Counted from the first letter of the stretch, positions 21,149 to 33,939 are shown. The stretch is DNA of 64,000 bases from Nothophaeocryptopus gaeumannii (GCA_031771865.1 JASISA010000019.1:310001-374000); one strand, 5' to 3'. The notes: generated by a model not told the origin, from the letters alone. A program made the numbers and translations.

Positions 21149-21900
21149 ATGGACGACCCGATTCAGGACATCACCGGCGTGGTCCACCGATTGACCCAAG
21201 GCTCGCCCAAGCAACAGGAGGAAGCCATTAACGAGTACTTTACCAATGATGCGAGCTTTACACATCCTTTCTGCAGAACCGGCAGCTTTGATGGCAGTCG
21301 ATACCTCATACACCAAATATTTCAATGGTACAAGATTATGAGCCCGAGGATAGACCTGAACGTGAACTCAGTTGGTAGGGAGCAACTCAGCTTGCTGTGG
21401 GAGAGCTCTGCTGACTTGAGGAAGCTTTCGATGAACAAAACCTCATACTATACGTGAACATCAGCCAGGTCTTCGCAATCTGGTTCATACCCTTCCACCG
21501 AAGTCCAGTCACTTTGACGACCCAGCTGCAACTCGTCCGCAAGCCTTCGTCCCGCAAGTACTACATTCAATCGCAGAACGATCTCTACCAGACCGATCAA
21601 TTCGTCAAGTTCTTCGTGCCATGGGGTATTGGATCTACGATCGTCATCCTCTGGCAGATCTGGGCCACATTCTTCTGCGTGATCCTCGCGCACCTTGGCT
21701 CGCCGCTCCTGAAGTTTACGCAGTCGCAATGGGTCAAAAAGCAGCAAGCTCGCGGGTCTAGTACAAACGGCGTTCCTGAATGGGAGTCAAGACAAGACGA
21801 GATTCGGAGCAGAGGAGAGAGCAGTTACATGGACGCGAGAGGGGTGAAAGAGCTCATGAGCGTTGGCATAACACCGAGCCGTGTCAATGGTGGGTCCTAG
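21149..21900 (+). CDS. SigF-like NTF2-like domain membrane protein
   Basis: Two exons, 21149-21374 and 21425-21900, with a 50-bp intron (GTAGGG donor, GAGGAAG acceptor), 233 residues. The splice restores NSVAFDEQNLILYVNI, a continuous beta-rich segment. The N-terminal half (DITGVVHRLTQGSPKQQEE, then DASFTHPFCRTGS) looks like the NTF2-like domain found in fungal SigF-like proteins. Near the C-terminus is one hydrophobic helix (GIGSTIVILWQIWATFFCVI) followed by a polar tail. I chose the ATG at 21149 (MDDPIQD) over one ten codons upstream because the family begins at about this position. No enzymatic role can be read from the sequence. The family name is from recall and moderately secure. Confidence 0.72.
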
Positions 21901-22373
21901 GAGGCCACTGAGACGCGATATGAAACTGTGACACCACAACCACACTCGAGACTGTGCAGTCTAGGGAATGAAGAGGATTTTCACCCAGAGTACGAGAATG
22001 ATGGCGTATTCTACGTGGACGAAGAGTGGTATAGGGAGCACCAGGGTTGACAGCACCGAGCATTGAACCGGATTTGATATGACTAATTGAAGATGTACAC
22101 GACTACACGAAGGGATATATACATGTAGAACAGCATGGACTTGGAGCCATGGCAGATGTGTTTGGGTATCGATTGGACAAAAACCATTAATCAAATCTGC
22201 TCATCAATTTTGATCAACTACCTTTGTCAAATTGCAGCCTGCGTATAATGACGTCGTTACGAATGATCAGCGGTTTGATGTTCCAGGCTTTTGGAACACT
22301 TCTCGGTTGATCTTGCGACTCCAACCTCTTGTTCAATGTCCAGAGCGTATCTGTAAGATACAATCGAATAAAG
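21901..22373. other. Intergenic, no gene seen
   Basis: 3' end of the NTF2-like gene and 5' leader of the Sac-type phosphatase gene. AT-richer than its surroundings. An in-frame extension of the phosphatase frame reaches 22329 but adds only 15 codons. Confidence 0.4.
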
Positions 22374-25300
22374 ATGCCTGGACTGGCCAGAAAGCTTGTC
22401 GTCTTCGCTGCCGCAGAAGGCCTCTTCCTGCAACCCGCTGGACAACGAGTCTCAGATGCTAGCACAGGCGTCAAGATCGAATATGGCAGCAACGAGATCA
22501 GCACCAGTAGGAAAGAGGAAGATATAGAGAACGGACTGGAGGTCTACGGCCTTGTTGGTAAAGATACCAGGTCACGCGAGCGCACATATAGGAAGCGTGG
22601 CTGATGCACACGGTAGGTCTCCTCGACCTCGTTTCCTCATCCTATCTCATTTCCATATCGAAACGCGAGCAAGTCGCACAGATACGCGAGAAGCCGATCT
22701 TCCGAATCACAGACGTCACACTTATACCATTGACCTCCAAAGCCGAAGCTACAAAAGCCATAGCCAATGCGCAGAAGCTACTGAAGCAAAACGCAGCAGG
22801 TACTGGCGAACAGGCGGGAGAGGACGATGTGGGAGATGAGGCAGAGACCAGTACGATCAATACCGAGCCGGAAGAGAGTGGAAGTGCGACGCCGAAGCAG
22901 AACCCTGAAGAAGAAGCCAAGGCTCTCGAGCCCCCAAAGAGCGGGCCATTAAGGAAGAGCACGACGTTCGTGAAAGATGTGGTACAAAAGCAAGGTCGCT
23001 TTGGTCGTTTCGCTACTAGCTGGTTCAGCAGGAACGGCAGTCAAGCCAGTGCCAATGGAGACGAGGAGCTGAGCAACCCTGAAGACAGCGAGGAGTTGAC
23101 GCGGGAACAGCAAAAGCAGGCGAGCGAGGCCTTGCCTGATACAGAAGCCAAAGACCATGATGAGCATGACGATGCCCGGGAGACTGACCAGCCACGATCA
23201 AGCACTGAGAAGAGGAGACAGAGCTCGATCGACTACCTTACGCTACGAATACTGCGAAGCGCTAGGCTGTACTTCAGCTCAAGTGGTTTCTACTTCTCCT
23301 ACGACCATGATCTGTCTGGCACTCTGTCGCAGAGGAATCACATCACCAGCTCTGTGCCCACGTGGAAGCGATTCGACAACCTCTTCTTCTGGAACCGACA
23401 TTTGATGAAGCCTCTAATCGACGCTGGCCAAGACAGCCTGGTGCTTCCTCTCATGCAAGGCTTCGTGGGACAGCGAGCTTTCTCCATAGCGCAAACCGGA
23501 GACCAAGCTCAGGATATCGTCGCGGCGGCCGACGGCACGGAGCTCGCAGATCTGAATGACACCGACGTAAATAAGAAGCATGACTTCTTTGTGACAATCG
23601 TCAGCAGAAGATCTGTGAAGCGTGCTGGGCTACGCTATCTCCGGCGCGGCATCGATGACGAAGGCAACGTCGCGAATAATGTCGAAACCGAGCAGATTCT
23701 GTCTCCTCAATCATGGAGTGACTCAGAAAAAACGTTCTCGCTGATACAGACGCGAGGATCCATGCCCATGTTCTTTTCGCAGACACCATACAGCTTCAAG
23801 CCGCTGCCTGTAACGTTTGGATCCGAGGCTACAAATCAAGCCGCCTTCCGAAAGCACTTCACTTCCCTATTTAAGCGCTACGGAAACGTGCAAGCGGCAT
23901 CGCTCATTGACAAGCATGGCACCGAAGTGGCGATCGGAGAGCTGTACGAGAAGCATGCGAAACAGTTCAACGACAGCGGTGGTATTGATGGAAAACAGCT
24001 TGGTTTTGAATGGTTTGACTTCCACGGCCAATGCAAGGGCATGCGATTTGAGAATGTCTCCATCCTTCTCGATACGCTCAATGCGTTTTTGACTTCTTCC
24101 GGCTACATCGTGAAACAGAACGACATCAACCAGCGACAACAGACTGGCGTCCTACGAACCAATTGCATGGACTGCCTAGACAGGACCAACGTCGTGCAGT
24201 CTGCAGTAGCAGGATGGGCTCTGCAACAACAGCTATTGGAGTTGGGCCTCAACATCGATCTCAAGACGGATCCAAAGACACAGTGGTTCAACACTCTCTG
24301 GGCAGACAATGGTGACGCCATCTCAAAGCAATACGCAGGCACATCAGCTCTTAAAGGCGACTTCACAAGAACTCGGAAACGAAACTGGACCGGCGCCCTC
24401 TCCGACTTCAGTCTCACTCTCAACCGATACTACAATAACATCTTCGGCGATTATTTCCTCCAAACCAACATCGATTACTTCCTCGGCGCCAGCCCCTCTG
24501 TCTTCGACGAATTCGAAACCGACATGACTTCACAAGATTACGCTTTAGACATGAGCAGCATCCGCCAGAACGCCATTGACACCTGCATCAAGATCGTCCT
24601 CGAGGATCCCAAAGAGGACCTCCTGGCTGGCTGGACTCTCGCTTGTCCTCGCCAATCCAACACGTTTCGCAGCATGCCTTTCGAAGAATCCGTTCTATTG
24701 CTGACAAACTCCGTGCTCTATTTCTGCCGTTTTGATTGGGATACCGACAAAGTTGGCTCGTTCGAACGAGTAGATCTCCTCGATATCAAGGAGATCTGGA
24801 GAGGAGCTTACATCACTAGTGCGCTTGGCCCAACGCATTTAGATGAGAGTAAGAATACCGGATTTGTGGTACGGTATACGAATCAGGGACCTAGTACAGT
24901 GCGGACGAACACGCGTAGTATGTCCGTCGCAGAAGGCCTGGAGGAGCCGACGGATGAAGAGACCAAGGACGATAGTGACAGGAAGAAAGAGTCTGTTGAT
25001 GTGGGAGAGACGAGAATATTGGCTTTCAAGGCTTTGCAACCTAAGAACTCTGCTGCGAAGAATACTGGCAATAGAGAAGATCTGACGAAGGTGGGTGAGA
25101 ATGAAGCCATGAAGCGGATATCAAATGAGATTCAGAAGGCATTGGCTGCGGCGATCAGAAAGGATCAAGGAGTAGGGTTTAACAGCGACGATGTGCCAAA
25201 GGTGCAAGAGCACGATGTTATTTCTAAGGATGAAGCGAGAAAGAGCACAGGATACGTTGAGAGTTTGGGATACTCACTTAAGAGATTGGTATGGTCTTGA
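22374..25300 (+). CDS. Sac1-domain phosphoinositide phosphatase with hSac2 domain (INPP5F-like)
   Basis: Phosphoinositide phosphatase on cytosolic membrane faces. Exons 22374-22557 and 22617-25300, 59-bp intron (GTAAAG...CGGTAG), 955 residues. The splice restores YGLVGLLDLVSSSYLI, a typical Sac N-terminal strand-helix. After about residue 110 comes a long acidic, Glu/Gln-rich insert (to about 225). The catalytic Sac domain resumes at YLTLRILRSARLYFSSSGF and contains the CX5R(T) signature CMDCLDRTN with the nucleophilic Cys near residue 577. Downstream, GWTLACPRQSNTF and LTNSVLYFCRFDWDTDKVG look like the hSac2 homology domain. The C-terminus is charged and variable. The length and hSac2 domain separate it from the 620-residue Sac1 of yeast, which also has C-terminal TM segments that are absent here. 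Confidence 0.85.
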
Positions 25301-25681
25301 GCAACGGCAGCTGGTGCGAGAATCGCAAGGACATGACTGAAACGGCGAAAGATGATTGCATATGATGATGAGACATTGATTAGATTGTAGTAGATATCGT
25401 TCAGGACATACAGAAACCACTTGACTTCCTCGCACCTCGAACGCCATTCTTTCGCCGCGCTTCCTTCAACAAACAAGTAGCACACAATAAGGTAATGTCG
25501 TGACCCTTCTCAAACACCCGACGCACCAGAAGCGGAAAGCGCTTCTGCTTCCAAAACCATCGAAGGATGCAAAACAACCACGCAGAAGCGAGAAACGCAG
25601 TCAGCATCCTCTCAATCCTCCCAATCCTCGGACTAACTCCACAAATATAAAACCTCCCTTTCCAACCTCACCTCTTCCCCC
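25301..25681. other. Convergent 3' intergenic region
   Basis: 381 bp between the stop codons of the Sac phosphatase and the MFS pump. Only shadow frames seen. Confidence 0.4.
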
Positions 25682-27539
25682 TCAGTGCTCCATAACCTTC
25701 CACCCCTCCCTCAAAACCGTCCGTCCCAAAAACAACGATCCCAAAATCACTCCAAACCCTGCAAGTGCTACGCCTGTATACCAGGCGCACCTAATCCCGT
25801 GCATGACATCCTCGGGCGTCTTAGCCCCGTTATTCACATGCACTTCGACAGTCCCCGCGATTCCAAGAGCGATGGAGATGGAATAATTGACCATTGTGTT
25901 TGTGAGCGAGGCGGCGAGACCTTGGTGTTCGCGAGGCATGTGGTTGGAGAGGAGGAGGGTGCCGGCTGGGAAGGACATGTCCATGCCTACAAAAACACAG
26001 CAAGATTAGTAAGGGGATGTTGATGGGGTGGGAAGAGAGAGGGAGGGGGCCCTTACCAAACGGCATAATCAAAATCGCCACAAACATCTGCGCCCAATAC
26101 GTCTGAAAAATCGGCTGCGTCGCAGTAATCAATTCTCCCACGAAGAACGCAAGCATAGCAATCAACATTGTGAACGCAACGGGCGTATGCGTCAACATAA
26201 ACCCCGTCGCCCCCGCCGCAAGTAACCCACAAACCAAAGCAGGCGTATACTGCGCACTCACACTCAACGGCGTAAAACCCCTCACATTCTCCAAAAACCG
26301 CCAAGAGTAATATATCCAAATCCCAAAAGATCCCCAACCGATGCCGACGAGCGCCATGGTGAAGGCGACTGTGCTGGTCATGGCTTTGACGGGGAGGATG
26401 GGGGATATGGCGCGTGCTTCGACCCAGACGAAAGCGATGAGGCAGAAGAGAGCGATGATGAGGATGAAGTAGACGTGAGGCTGACCCCAGCCGAAAAGGG
26501 GGCCGTTGTTCCAGGCTACGTTGACGAGGACGAGACCTGTCACGCCGAGGATTGAGCCCGTCCAGTCCATTCCTGGCTTGCTCGAGCGACCGGCGAATTG
26601 CGCTTCATGATTGAGGGCTTTGGGAACGATGATGATAGCGAAAGCTGAAAGAGCCCAGGCAGCGATTCCATAGCTCCAGTATGCCCATGGCCACCAGGCG
26701 AGTTCGGCGAAGATGGAAGAGAACAGGGCGCCCATGACGAAACCCCAGGGAGCCATGGCTCCAAAGAGGGAGAAGACGATATTCTTCTTAATACCAGGAG
26801 GATACGCACGCCCCAGCAATGCGAGAGCGTTAGGTGCTAGAAGTGCAGCTCCAATCCCCTGAAACGCCCGACAAACATCAAAGAAAATCTGATGTTTCAC
26901 GTATGCGCTGAAACCAGCAAAAGCGGACCAGCATCCGAGGAAGAAGTAGCCGAAAACGAAGACTCGTTTGTGGCCGATGATGTCGCCCATTCTGCCGGAG
27001 ATGAGGATGAATGTGCCGACTGTGAGGGAGAAAGCTGCTGCGAACCAGGCTTCTTCACCGGGGTTCTTGACTCCTAGGCCGTCTGCGATGATGCCCATGG
27101 GTGCGATCGATTGGCCTAGTCCGGCGAGACCCATGAATTGAGCCATTATGACCACGCCAACGAAGAGAACTTCGTGGAAAACCGATATGTTCAACACTCC
27201 TGCTTGCGTTAATGGTGCAGGCGGTGTGTCAGGATGCACCGTCGAAGTTGGGGACTCCGGACACGTCGAGACATCAGTATAATCCTTCATCGACTCAGGA
27301 TTCTTCGCCAATCTCATCACGCTCGGGTCCATAAGGAAGGATGTTGATCGACCTCGGCCATTACTGTAAATTGCTGGGATCTCTGGTACTGACGCTCGGC
27401 TTTCGTCCCAGAGGCTTTCGTTTGCGAGGGATTCGACTCTGGATTGGAGGGATATGTGGCGGGATTTGTAGAGGGATGTTCGGGAGGAGTTTGTGTCTGA
27501 GCCATCCTTTGAGGGGGGAGGATATCCGGGGAGAACCAT
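25682..27539 (-). CDS. MFS drug/proton antiporter, DHA2 (14-TMS) type
   Basis: Plasma-membrane efflux pump candidate. Exons (minus) 27539-26057 and 25986-25682, with a 70-bp intron (GTAAGG...TTTGTAG), 595 residues. I chose the ATG at 27539 (MVLPGYPPPSKDGS); the open frame reaches 27671 but has no better start. A hydrophilic, Ser-rich N-terminus of about 125 residues precedes the membrane domain. TM segments are visible from FHEVLFVGVVIMAQFMGL onward, with the MFS motif-A loop GRMGDIIGHKRVF and a motif-C-like GAMAPWGFVMGALFSS. The number of hydrophobic segments (about 13-14) favours DHA2. The final exon supplies the last TMs (SLTNTMVNYSISIALGIAG; VALAGFGVILGSLF). Substrate unknown. Confidence 0.87.
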
Positions 27540-29362
27540 TGTGAAGGGATGTAAGATCGATGGAGACAGAAACGATTGATATCGCAAAGAAGATCGTTGC
27601 AACGAGTGACCAACGACAACAACTTCACGAGAATGCTCTAACGAAGGAAGGACAAAAATACTGCACAACACAGGTCAATACACCACACGCCAGGACAGAG
27701 CGGACGACCAGGTAGTTTTGCTCCAGCTACCTCCTCCCCATCAGCCGCGTTCAGCATACCTCGTCGATACTATGCAGCGGCCCTCACCTCAGTCTAGCAT
27801 CCACATCGCCGCTTGCCCCTGCGGCGAAGCCAGCGATGGTAGTGTTCTCGAAGACACGAGAGTCGTTCTCGAAGCCATCGAAACGCCTTCCATGCCAGCC
27901 GGGATGAACTCGCCAGCCAAATCATCTCATTGCGGCCTGTGTAGGCTCGTAGCATGACAAGATGAGGGCGTGTAGCGGTTAGGCCAGGCGAGTGTGGATG
28001 TATTGCCGTCAGGCTAGTCTGCATGAGGCCAATCCACGTGTCGGCGAAGCGATACGCCTGCCCAAGATGGCAAGGCAGAAGAAGAAGCTCGGACGGAAAA
28101 ATGTAATGAGGTGGCCCTGCGTGGCTTTCATGTGGAGAAGTTAGGTTGAAGAATATGCCGTCCTGATGCCGATAGTCATGATGATGAGAGAGAGACGCGT
28201 AGTTGGCAGGTTGAGAAGACCATCAGTCCGGTGATAACAGATCCCCAAGTGGAGTCAAGATATCGCATCTTCACATGCCAGTCAGCAGCCTCACACACAT
28301 GTTGTTGATCCTCTGATGTAAGCGCATGCCCGTGAAGGAGTTTCGAGCCGTGATGTTTGACGTGCATGTTCACGCGAGGCAGGAAGAAAAGGAGCGCGGT
28401 TGGCCCGGAACTTAACCCTCGATATGGCCAAGCATGGCCTCTCCAGTCCGATCTAGAAGAACGACTGCACGCCCTGACGTTGAAACTCCCAAAACTGATA
28501 ATACAAACAGTACGTAGATGTTGTGCCAAGAGCATGATGCCGTCTGATTCGAAGGTCCGAACGTATCGTTTTCTGGTCGGTCCTTCGATCCATCATCTTC
28601 GTTGAACATCCGATTCAACAGCAATCCGGATCTGCTACCGGCTCCGGCTACCCGGTTCTTCACGCACCCTGGCACGGCATCACTGCAAACCTCACCTCTC
28701 AATCCGCTCTCGTCCACTGCCGAGGACAGCAACCTACAGATTGCTATGCTCGTACAAGAAGCTGCACAGAGCATGACCGATCCATGAGCCGTCCTCCCGT
28801 AAAACGATAGTCTGTCGTAGTACAAACTGTCTTCACGCCATCGGCACGACAGCGTGTAACAGCAAGCCACAAACTCGCAGGAGTCGCGTGGCAATCTTTT
28901 CGAACGCCGAACGTCCACATCGGACATTTCTTCCTGGGCCACCAGTCTGAGACAGAAATGTATCTGCAGTTTGTTATCATGCAACCTCATCCTTCAGGCG
29001 AGAGACTACGTGCGTCTGGAGATCAGTTCAAATGAAGATGAAGTTGTAGGAAGATCGTATGCTTCAAAACTGCATTGCAAGACAAGGCTAAACTACAAAT
29101 AAGGGCAAGATTTCTCCAGCCAAGCGCATCATTATTAACTCATGTAAGGGTCTGATTTTGTGTATTCGAACGCAGCAGTGGTATCATCAATCCGTAAGCT
29201 TTTTCCAGAACAAAAACGAGTTGGGGGTATCTCCGCAGCTGACCAATGCCGAAGCGGCTGTCGTGAGGGTATCATCAAATTAGAAGATTCCTGGGATCCT
29301 TTCGTACGTCGTGCTGTGCTCCTTTCCAAGACCGACGCTTAGACAGTATCAAAGCTGGCACT
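27540..29362. other. Gene-poor 1.8 kb interval
   Basis: No gene is secure. Weak candidates are a short plus-strand frame at 27771-27957 with several Cys (AACPCGEASDG) and plus-strand segments at 28357-28787 that look protein-like but are not joined by clear splice sites. It contains the promoter of the MFS gene and the 3' end of the HAM1-like gene. Confidence 0.4.
28357..28787 (+). other. Possible gene relic or unresolved multi-exon gene
   Basis: Two overlapping frames have protein-like composition. One (28357-28605) includes WPLQSDLEERLHALTLKLPK. The other is open from 28548 to 28787 and includes FSGRSFDPSSSLNIRFNSN and then LQIAMLVQEAAQSMTDP before its stop. I could not find a GT-AG pair joining them with a convincing start, and no family is recognised. 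It may be a decayed gene, a small unannotated gene, or chance. Confidence 0.2.
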
Positions 29363-32300
29363 TTACTGAGGGGCGGCGTAAGGGTTACCACCTGGAATGG
29401 TCGTGTTTGGCTGGAAAGCGCCGTCGACCTGGGAAGCGAAGTTACCGTTCGTGACTGGCTTGTTAACGCCGGCAGCACCAGGCTGGCGGAGGACAGCCGG
29501 GGTAGTGGCGTGGGGCTTGCGGATTGGGTGAGAGACGCTTGGTAGCGCGGAAGTCTCCTTAGCACCTCCGATGCTGAACACTGGGCTCTCCCACTTCTCG
29601 CCCTTGCCGGCAAGGTCCTGGTACTCGGTAGCCTTGCTGGAGATCCCGCCCGGAAGAGAGATGTTCTTGAAGATGGAGTCGTTCTGAGTAACAGCGACGT
29701 TGACGTTGGTGTCCTTGGTCTTGGCCTTGACCTCTTCCTTCTTTTGCTCTCCCTTCTGCATCTGCCTCTGGAACGCGTTGAAGTAGCGCTGGTAGATGTT
29801 CTCGATATTCTCCGGGTCTGGGTTGGCCTTGGCCTCCTCGACGGCACGGTCGACCTCCTGCTTAACCTGGAACAAGAAGCCATCAAGCTTGTGAACGTTA
29901 TCACGAACCTGCTTCTCGACCGCCTTCTGGATGACAGGGCGGAGAACCTTGAACAAGATTGGCTTGAAGAGGCTGAACAGCAGCTTGTGGTTGGACTGCT
30001 TGACCTTGATGTTCATGTTCTTGATGTCAACATTGACGGTGTTGATCTTGAAGAAGTGGGCCTTGTCGCTCTTGTCGGCAGTCTCCATTGCGACCTTGAA
30101 GGACAGACCAGTACCACCAAGGAAGATGTCCATGACACCCTTGTCGGTGATGGCTGGGAAGCCTTGCTTGCGCTTGACGTAGAAGGCGACGTCGCGGAGG
30201 TCCATTTGTACACCAGATACAGAGAGCATGACCTTGTTCTTATTCTTATTCTGAATGCCGCGGCGTCCCCAGCGCCAATAGTTGTCGGAACCGAACTCCA
30301 TCATGTTTGGAGCAAGGTTGTCTCCCTCAATGACGAGGTTCTCGATAATGGCATCCACTTGCGGGTCGGAGAACTCGATGCGAGGGATTGGGACGTAGCG
30401 GACGTTCTCGAAGAAGGCGGGGATGAGAACCTCGGTGAGATCCTATTCAACGGTCAGCACGCTTCAGTCAAGATGATCAGTCTTCCAGCGCATACCTTGA
30501 TCAAGTGTGGCTTGAACTCTGGCTTGCCCTGAGAGTCGTTGCCAAGATCCTTGAACAGTTTGTCCATGGCATCGCCAAAGGCCTTGTTCTGTGGGTCTTC
30601 CTCGAACTGGCCAGCAAGGAACTTGACCTCATCGACAATGCGGTCGGTGTGGCTGCGGTATCTCTCGCGGAGGAGGAAGTTACCGTGGTCTGGTGGAGCG
30701 TCAGCACGATCTCAAGATCGGTTCGATTGAGCGGTTCGTACCGTAGAGCTTGTTCCACTCCTCGTTCGACTCGTCTTGGAGGATGTAGCCCTGCTCCTGC
30801 AAGCAGCGGCGCACGAAGCGGTCGGCGCTCTTGAAGAAGTTCTTGAGCTCGGGGTCCTGGTCGGCGTCTCTGTAAATCTGGTTGATTGAATCGAAGAGGT
30901 CATCGAATGAGGTGCCGTTGGCGAAGCGCTCCAAAAGGGTCTTGATATCTGTCAGCGCTGGCTGACTTCTTACATGAAGATCTAGAAGTACGCACCCTGA
31001 GGTCAGCTTCAGCAGAGGTTAGGGAATCCTGATCGTGGGCACCTTTAACGGCTCCAGAAGACTGGCCCGCGACGTTCTTAGTGTGGCCAGTGTACTCCTC
31101 GGCCAAGCGGAGCAGGGTATCAATTGCCTGCTGGTCTGTGGATGTTGGTCAGTATATTTTCTTTCGTATCAGTAACTGCACTTGGGCAGGCGATCTCTCT
31201 GCAGGATGCCTCGACGGTGTCTCGTATCATTTCGGCGCGAGAGAGTAGCCCGTCGTTCGCGGATGTGGCAACTTACAGTCCTGGTGTCCCTGAATCTCAA
31301 CAATCATCTTCTTCAGGCGGTAAACGATCTGCTCACGACGCTCCTTTGGAACCTTCTTCTGAAAGTATTCCTTGGTGCGCTCGCGGTACTCGCGGATCTG
31401 TTGCTTCTGATCCTCGTCCATCTGGTCCCAGGTCTTGTTCTTGGCGCTCTGAGCACCAGCCTTAGCGCCAGTCTGCGCATCAAGGCCAGTCGAGATACCC
31501 TGCTGCTGCTCATTCTGAGCAAGAGCAGCGGCATCTGCCGGATCGCGAGATCCAGTTGGGTGAGCGCCCTGAGTAGCATCTCCGGCAACATCCTTGGCGT
31601 CCTTCTTGCTCAGTGGCACGTTCGACTTGATCTGGTTTCTGATGTTGTCCTTGGAGAGGTCTGGGGCCTCGTGCCAAGTGTTGTCCTCGGCTGGAGCATC
31701 AATCTGGTTGAGCTTCTCCTCGTCGGGCTTCAACGTGGAAGCTGCGTTCTGAGCAGCGTCACCGGCAATGTCGCGGAAGAGGATGACAGAGTCGCTCACT
31801 ACATGACTGTTAGTACATTTTCAACCAATCGGTAAGCCTTGTGAATTCCTACAGAGCTTGCGGAATTGGCCGTTGGTGATGATGAGCTGGCCAAGAGTGC
31901 GCAGACCCTCGAGGGCCTGGTTTCCGTGTTGCTTGGCGGTCTCCTTGTCAATCGGCGCATTTGGTGATTGCGCGTTGCCAGAGCCGATGGACTGTGTCTG
32001 CCAGACAAAGTCTTGGATGAGGTTACCATCGTTCTTGGTGAGGAGCAGGAGCTTGGCCTTCTCGATGACATCGCGCAAGTCGGCGACGAGCTTCTGGCCA
32101 TCAGCGGAGAGCTTGCCAGATGGCTGCTGAAGTGGCTTCCATGCGAGAGCGGTGTTCATGGCGACGTCAATCTGCTTGTTGGAAGGGACCTTGCCCTTGG
32201 CGAAAGCTATAATATGTCAGTCGCGCCTCCAACATACCTGTAATCACTTTAAAGTGCTGATTGCGGGCTCACGTACCTGCGTAGATGCCATAGAGCTGGA

Positions 32301-32367
32301 GCTTGGCATTGATGTCCTTCTCCTTGATCTTAGGATCAGTGGGCACATTGACAGCCTTGGAAGTCAT
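29363..32367 (-). CDS. HAM1-like (DUF5923/DUF4449) lipid-binding-type protein
   Basis: Fungal HAM1-like protein, a family with BPI/TULIP-like C-terminal features and no established biochemical role. Seven exons (minus): 32367-32277, 32206-31853, 31798-31277, 31135-30996, 30940-30742, 30689-30496, 30442-29363, totalling 859 residues. Introns are 52-70 bp except the third, about 141 bp. All junctions preserve frame, e.g. YGIYA|AFAKGKVPS and HLIK|DLTEVLIPAFF. The middle is helical and charged (WDQMDEDQKQQIREY). The C-terminal domain has alternating beta-type strands (NKVMLSVSGVQMDLRDVAFY, then FFKINTVNVDIKNMNIKV). The tail is Pro/Gly-rich. The start is the least certain point: the frame stays open to 32607 and would add a Cys cluster (FCCPCCKK), implying an upstream exon. 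Confidence 0.8.
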
Positions 32368-33939
32368 CTTGACGGCTGTTGTGTCGCGTTTCTCTGTCGA
32401 ACTTGGTTCTTCAACTGACTCTCGCTTTACGACCTCTGTGGATGGCTGTTTCGCAGGTCCTTTTTCAGATTCGTGAGTCGCCGGTTCTGATGTCTCGGCG
32501 TCTGGAGGAGCTGCTGATGAGTCTGCTGGGTTGTTGGTAGACGATTCAGGAGCGTTTGCTGGTGGTTGATGAGCACGTGGTCTTTTCTTGCAACACGGGC
32601 AGCAAAACTATTGCATTACAATGGCGCGCGTAAGGGGTATCTCAAGTATTATGCAGGTCAAAATAGCGGCGCGGATGTATTGCGCGCGTACTGCTGCAGT
32701 GTAGTGAAGATTGATGAAGGGTTGGTTTGTTGGAAGAAGCAGAATGAAGCGGCGGCAAGAAGGAGAGCTACAGTATTGGCAAGCGCACAGACAAAAGTTA
32801 CACGTTGTGACGTCTTCTGAACAAACCAATGGGTGGTCGTGGTGCTGAGAGAGAAGGGATGCCTCGCCCAACCTCGATCTGCAGCCGCGACGCATTGCAC
32901 CTGCTCTCCTTGAAACCCCTAGGACCCCCTTGGCGCATGTGATATTTTTCGCTGTCGTCGCCCGCGTGTGCCTTGTTTCGACGCATGCAAATCCACGCCA
33001 GGCGCACGCCCGTTCCAAGCTCGACGTGCCAGCCTGCAGCAAGGAGTCCACCGCGTCCACATCCCAGGCCAGGACCGGCGGGAGGGCTGCAAGCATGGAC
33101 GTTCCAAGCGCGTCGCTCCCACCACGTCATCGACGAAGAAGGCGATGATCTCAATTCTGCGTACCTGACCTTTGTCTGAACAACTCCATCCCGCCGCTGC
33201 TTTCTTGCACGCGCCTACAATACTTCACGATGACGCCGTCAAGCCACATGCGGCGAATTGAAGCTATGTTCAACTGTTCTCTCATCATCGCTGGGATCGA
33301 ATCTCCCAGCGTGTTTCCTAGCCAACATGATCTCTGGGGAAGATTGATTGAGATCGCCAGCCCCACGCATCGACCACGCGGCGCTCTTTCCCCAGCGCGA
33401 ACTTGCAAAATGCAAAACCTTATTTCACTTGGTGTGGCGCTCGACCCATTAGTGGCGCCGAACGCGTCTCGAACGACAACATCGCTTCTCTTGCCGCCGC
33501 CAAGCCGGTCTGTATACTCGTTGTCGTCATGGCTTTCATATGTTGAGGAGAGCAACATCATCGTGATCTAGTGGTGAGTACGTACCTCACGCGTGGAAGG
33601 TAGACTGCAGAGGCCGCAGAGCAGTGATCAATCAGAATAATTAGTGCCAACACTGACTGTCACACTGTGATAGCGCAAGGAGCTCCTCATCATCAATGCT
33701 GCAAGCGAGGGAAGGAACAGGGTATCGCCTGCACGTGCGATGCGAACCATGCCTTCAGATCCAGCTTGTCCCCGAACCAAATGAAGCACTACTGGTGTTG
33801 CTTAGGGCCATGATCCAAAGTACGCCACAATGTACCTGAATAGAGATGGGTGTCAACTTCCGTCTGTGCGTAGCAGCGCGGGACCGCCGAGAGTTGACTT
33901 CAGCCACTGAGTGCGAGACTCTATCTTTATCCTTCCTGT
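32368..33939. other. HAM1-like 5' region and intergenic sequence
   Basis: 32368-32607 is open in phase with the HAM1-like gene and probably coding (see findings). From 32608 to 33939 only short, overlapping frames of Arg/Ser/Cys-rich composition occur on both strands, with no family resemblance. No RNA gene seen. Confidence 0.4.

Noticed and set aside
28412..28990. 192-codon minus-strand frame
   Set aside because: Cys/Ser/Arg-rich, no family resemblance, overlaps more protein-like plus-strand segments.
29744..30532. 262-codon plus-strand frame over the HAM1-like gene
   Set aside because: Antisense shadow (Leu/Val/Asp-rich) of the last HAM1-like exons, which splice cleanly.
33151..33571. Frames of 113-136 codons on both strands
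   Set aside because: Mutually antisense with no domain; likely chance in GC-balanced DNA.
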